A stretch of 64,000 nucleotides of DNA, taken from contig NZ_FNEB01000001.1 of assembly GCF_900100005.1 (NCBI RefSeq), positions 806,001 through 870,000 of the forward strand, read 5' to 3'. The stretch comes from Lutimaribacter saemankumensis. Its GTDB lineage: Bacteria; Pseudomonadota; Alphaproteobacteria; Rhodobacterales; Rhodobacteraceae. Positions 61,968 through 64,000 of the stretch are shown here, piece after piece (within the stretch, counting starts at the first letter, position 1; every line of letters begins with the position of its first letter). Below the pieces are notes generated by a model. It was not told where the DNA came from. It made no database searches and worked only from the letters and a program-made list of their open reading frames with translations. A program made the position numbers and the translations under genes.

Positions 61968-62747
61968 TCAGTCCGGCAGGAAACCGGCCAGCTCGTCGGC
62001 GCAGGCGGCGATCCTGTCTTCCATCTGGGCGCGCGATTGCGCGATCACACCTGCAGCATCGCGACGGTTTGCGAACATCCGTTCGATCGACCGGTGACGC
62101 AGCCGAGCCTCTTCGGTGCATTTCGCGGCCAGAACGCCCAGCGCCCCTTCCAGAAGGGACCGTTGCACCGGCGCATCGCCCGCGATCCTTTCCCGCAACT
62201 CGGGCGAGGCCGTGGGGCAGGCATTCAGCCAATAGGCGCGCAGATCCGTATCCGCGCGTTCTGCCCCCGCCTCCAGCAGGGCGACCGAAATCGCCGGATA
62301 TGGCTTGCGGTCGAGGTAATAGGGCAACCCCACCAACATGGGTGTTACCACGGCGCTGCTTTCCGCCCTGGGCCGGCAGGCCAGCGCCGTCTTGCGTAAG
62401 GCCAGTTGCGACAGGTCATAGGCGCTCAGTCCCTCAGCATCGCGCAGGTCGAGCGTTCTGCGAACCTCTGCCCGCCGCAGAAGCCAGTTCACCGCAAAGC
62501 CATACCCGTTGGCCGCCGCGATCATCAGCGGCGTGCGCCCGTTGTCATCGGTCACTGTCAGAGACCCTGCCTCGTCGGACAGCCTGTGCAGCGCATCGGC
62601 TTCCAGCCGCACCCAGATCTCGGACGTTCCGGCATCGGCCTCGCCCACCGAATACAGCCGCTCGGCGAAATCACGCAGCACGTCCGCGGCATCGGCAAAT
62701 GCGCCCTGCCCCCAAATGGCCAGGGCCGCCGCTGCCAGCCAGCGCAT
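61968..62747 (-). CDS. secreted ankyrin-repeat protein
   Basis: A 259-residue protein with a signal peptide (MRWLAAAALAIWGQGAFADA). NGRTPLMIAAANGYGFAVNW is one clear ankyrin repeat (about residues 69-88), followed by a degenerate second one (LDLRDAEGLSAYDLSQLALR). Four cysteines lie in the mature part. Its function is unknown. Its ATG overlaps the stop of the glutamate dehydrogenase gene (TGATG), so translation may be coupled. Confidence 0.78.
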   Translation of the reverse strand: MRWLAAAALAIWGQGAFADAADVLRDFAERLYSVGEADAGTSEIWVRLEADALHRLSDEAGSLTVTDDNGRTPLMIAAANGYGFAVNWLLRRAEVRRTLDLRDAEGLSAYDLSQLALRKTALACRPRAESSAVVTPMLVGLPYYLDRKPYPAISVALLEAGAERADTDLRAYWLNACPTASPELRERIAGDAPVQRSLLEGALGVLAAKCTEEARLRHRSIERMFANRRDAAGVIAQSRAQMEDRIAACADELAGFLPD

Positions 62748-64000
62748 CAGATCCCCTTGGCGCGATAGCTGCTGGCCACCCGGTCAATCGCGACGATGAA
62801 CCCCGCGGTGCGCAGGTCTGTGACGTCCTCGCGGCTGTGCCACATCTCGGACATCGACTGGTACGCCGTGCGCATCGTGTCATCGAGGCCCGAGCGCACC
62901 AATTCCAGCTCGTCCGCGCCGCGCAGGTATTTCTGCTTGAAGTTCGGCGTCATCGACCATGCGTCGCCCAGATAGCGGTCGAGCCGTTCCAGCTCGTCGA
63001 CAACCAATTGGTGCCGCGCCTCTTCCTGGCGGCGCTGCAGACGGCCAAAGCGGATATGGCTGAGGTTCTTGACCCATTCGAAATAGCTGACGGTCACACC
63101 GCCGGCATTGGCATATAGATCGGGGATCACGATCGTGCCCTTTTCGCGCAGAATCTGGTCGGCACCCGCCGTGATGGGGCCGTTGGCGGCCTCGATGATC
63201 AACGGCGCCTTTATCCTGGCGGCGTTTTCCATCGAAATCACGCCTTCGAGCGCGGCAGGGATCAGGATGTCGCACTCTTGTTCGAGAACCACATTGCCTT
63301 CGGCGCTGTGCGTGGCATCGGGGAAACCGGTGACGCCACCATGCCGGTTGATCCAGCTGCGCACCTCTTCGACGTTGAGGCCCTTGGGATTGAACAACGC
63401 ACCATCGCGTTCGATGATCCCGGTGATCAGGGCGCCGTCCTCTTCGGACAGGAACTTTGCCGCGTGATAGCCGACATTGCCAAGACCCTGCACGATGATG
63501 CGCTTGCCCTCGAGCGAGCCTTCGAGCCCCGCGGTTTTCACGTCGTCGGGATGGCGGAAAAATTCACGCAGCGCGAATTGCACCCCGCGTCCGGTTGCCT
63601 CGACCCGGCCGGCGATCCCGCCCGCATTGGGCGGCTTGCCCGTCACACAGGCACGCGCGTTGATGTCGGTCGTGTTCATCCGCGCGTACTGGTCCGCGAT
63701 CCACGCCATCTCGCGTTCACCGGTGCCCATGTCGGGGGCCGGCACGTTCTGCGCCGGGTTGATCAGGTCGCGCTTGGCCAGTTCGTAGGTGAAGCGCCGG
63801 GTGATCTGTTCCAGCTCATGTTCCTCGAATTCCCGCGGATCGATGCACAACCCGCCCTTCGAGCCGCCGAACGGCGTCTCGACCAGCGCACATTTATAGG
63901 TCATCAGCGCGGCAAGCGCCTCGACCTCGTCCTGGTTGACCTCGGGCGCGTAGCGGATACCGCCCTTGACCGGCTCCATGTGTTCGGAATGCACGGACCG
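62747..64000 (-). CDS. glutamate dehydrogenase family protein, 5' end outside the window
   Basis: 417 codons are visible; the N-terminus is cut by the window edge. PVKGGIRYAPEVNQDEVEAL, ALVETPFGGSKGGLCIDPRE (the catalytic lysine region), QNVPAPDMGTGEREMAWIAD and IIVQGLGNVGYHAAKFLSEE (Rossmann fold) are Glu/Leu/Phe/Val dehydrogenase hallmarks. It interconverts glutamate and 2-oxoglutarate. The C-terminus (FIVAIDRVASSYRAKGI) is complete. Confidence 0.95.
   Translation of the reverse strand, partial: RSVHSEHMEPVKGGIRYAPEVNQDEVEALAALMTYKCALVETPFGGSKGGLCIDPREFEEHELEQITRRFTYELAKRDLINPAQNVPAPDMGTGEREMAWIADQYARMNTTDINARACVTGKPPNAGGIAGRVEATGRGVQFALREFFRHPDDVKTAGLEGSLEGKRIIVQGLGNVGYHAAKFLSEEDGALITGIIERDGALFNPKGLNVEEVRSWINRHGGVTGFPDATHSAEGNVVLEQECDILIPAALEGVISMENAARIKAPLIIEAANGPITAGADQILREKGTIVIPDLYANAGGVTVSYFEWVKNLSHIRFGRLQRRQEEARHQLVVDELERLDRYLGDAWSMTPNFKQKYLRGADELELVRSGLDDTMRTAYQSMSEMWHSREDVTDLRTAGFIVAIDRVASSYRAKGI

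Overview
This is a high-GC window with the gene content and codon bias of an alphaproteobacterium, most likely Rhodobacteraceae (Roseobacter group). Pointers are the hflK-hflC-DUF2065-degP order, the nrdR-ribD run, the heterotetrameric sarcosine oxidase, an adrenodoxin-type ferredoxin, RTX/Hint proteins and an alphaproteobacterial LexA box (GAAC-N7-GAAC). It reads as chromosome. I saw no rRNA, tRNA, CRISPR array or insertion sequence.

Layout. 1-3.4 kb: the end of a proton-translocating transhydrogenase operon (pntA, start of pntB), a small membrane methyltransferase and a secreted metallo-beta-lactamase-fold protein with an altered metal motif. 3.5-10 kb: tryptophan catabolism (an SDR, kynU, kynA), then a TetR gene divergent from a two-subunit molybdenum hydroxylase. 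10.2-12.8 kb: an RTX-repeat/Hint protein gene interrupted by one in-frame TAG. 12.8-19 kb, minus strand: HemG-like flavodoxin, class-I glutamine amidotransferase-like hydrolase, GlcG-like protein, malate synthase G, DUF2256 and a photolyase/cryptochrome. 19-25.5 kb: pepN, an SDR, small envelope proteins, an orphan DnaE2 C-terminal OB domain with a LexA box at its 5' end, and a ferredoxin. 25.6-32.2 kb: purD, xseA, gatB, an unrecognised 426-residue protein and a lytic transglycosylase-like protein. 32.3-38.6 kb, minus strand: rpiA, gor, hflK, hflC, DUF2065, degP. 38.7-41 kb: a glutathione transferase, a 40-residue secreted peptide and sdaA. 41.2-48.2 kb: nrdR-ribD and ribE flank an opposite-strand capsule trio (kpsS, an outer-membrane export lipoprotein, kpsC). 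48.3-52.1 kb: small genes (cytochrome c, YjbQ, AEC transporter, hypotheticals). 52.3-56.3 kb: dnaG-rpoD. 56.4-61.8 kb: sarcosine oxidase soxBDAG. 62-64 kb: ankyrin-repeat protein and the 3' part of glutamate dehydrogenase.

Functional themes are one-carbon, amino-acid and nitrogen catabolism (sarcosine, serine, tryptophan, glutamate), glyoxylate metabolism, redox and proteostasis (Gor, PntAB, HflKC, DegP), nucleotide and flavin synthesis, and the macromolecular-synthesis genes dnaG-rpoD. Most-noticed oddities: the TAG-split RTX/Hint gene; the SOS-box-linked DnaE2 fragment; three CcrM-type GANTC sites within 41 bp upstream of rpoD; the beta-Kdo capsule trio inside the riboflavin locus; and the metallo-beta-lactamase-fold protein whose HxHxDH motif is replaced.

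All functional calls rest on motif and family recognition by eye. No search was run.
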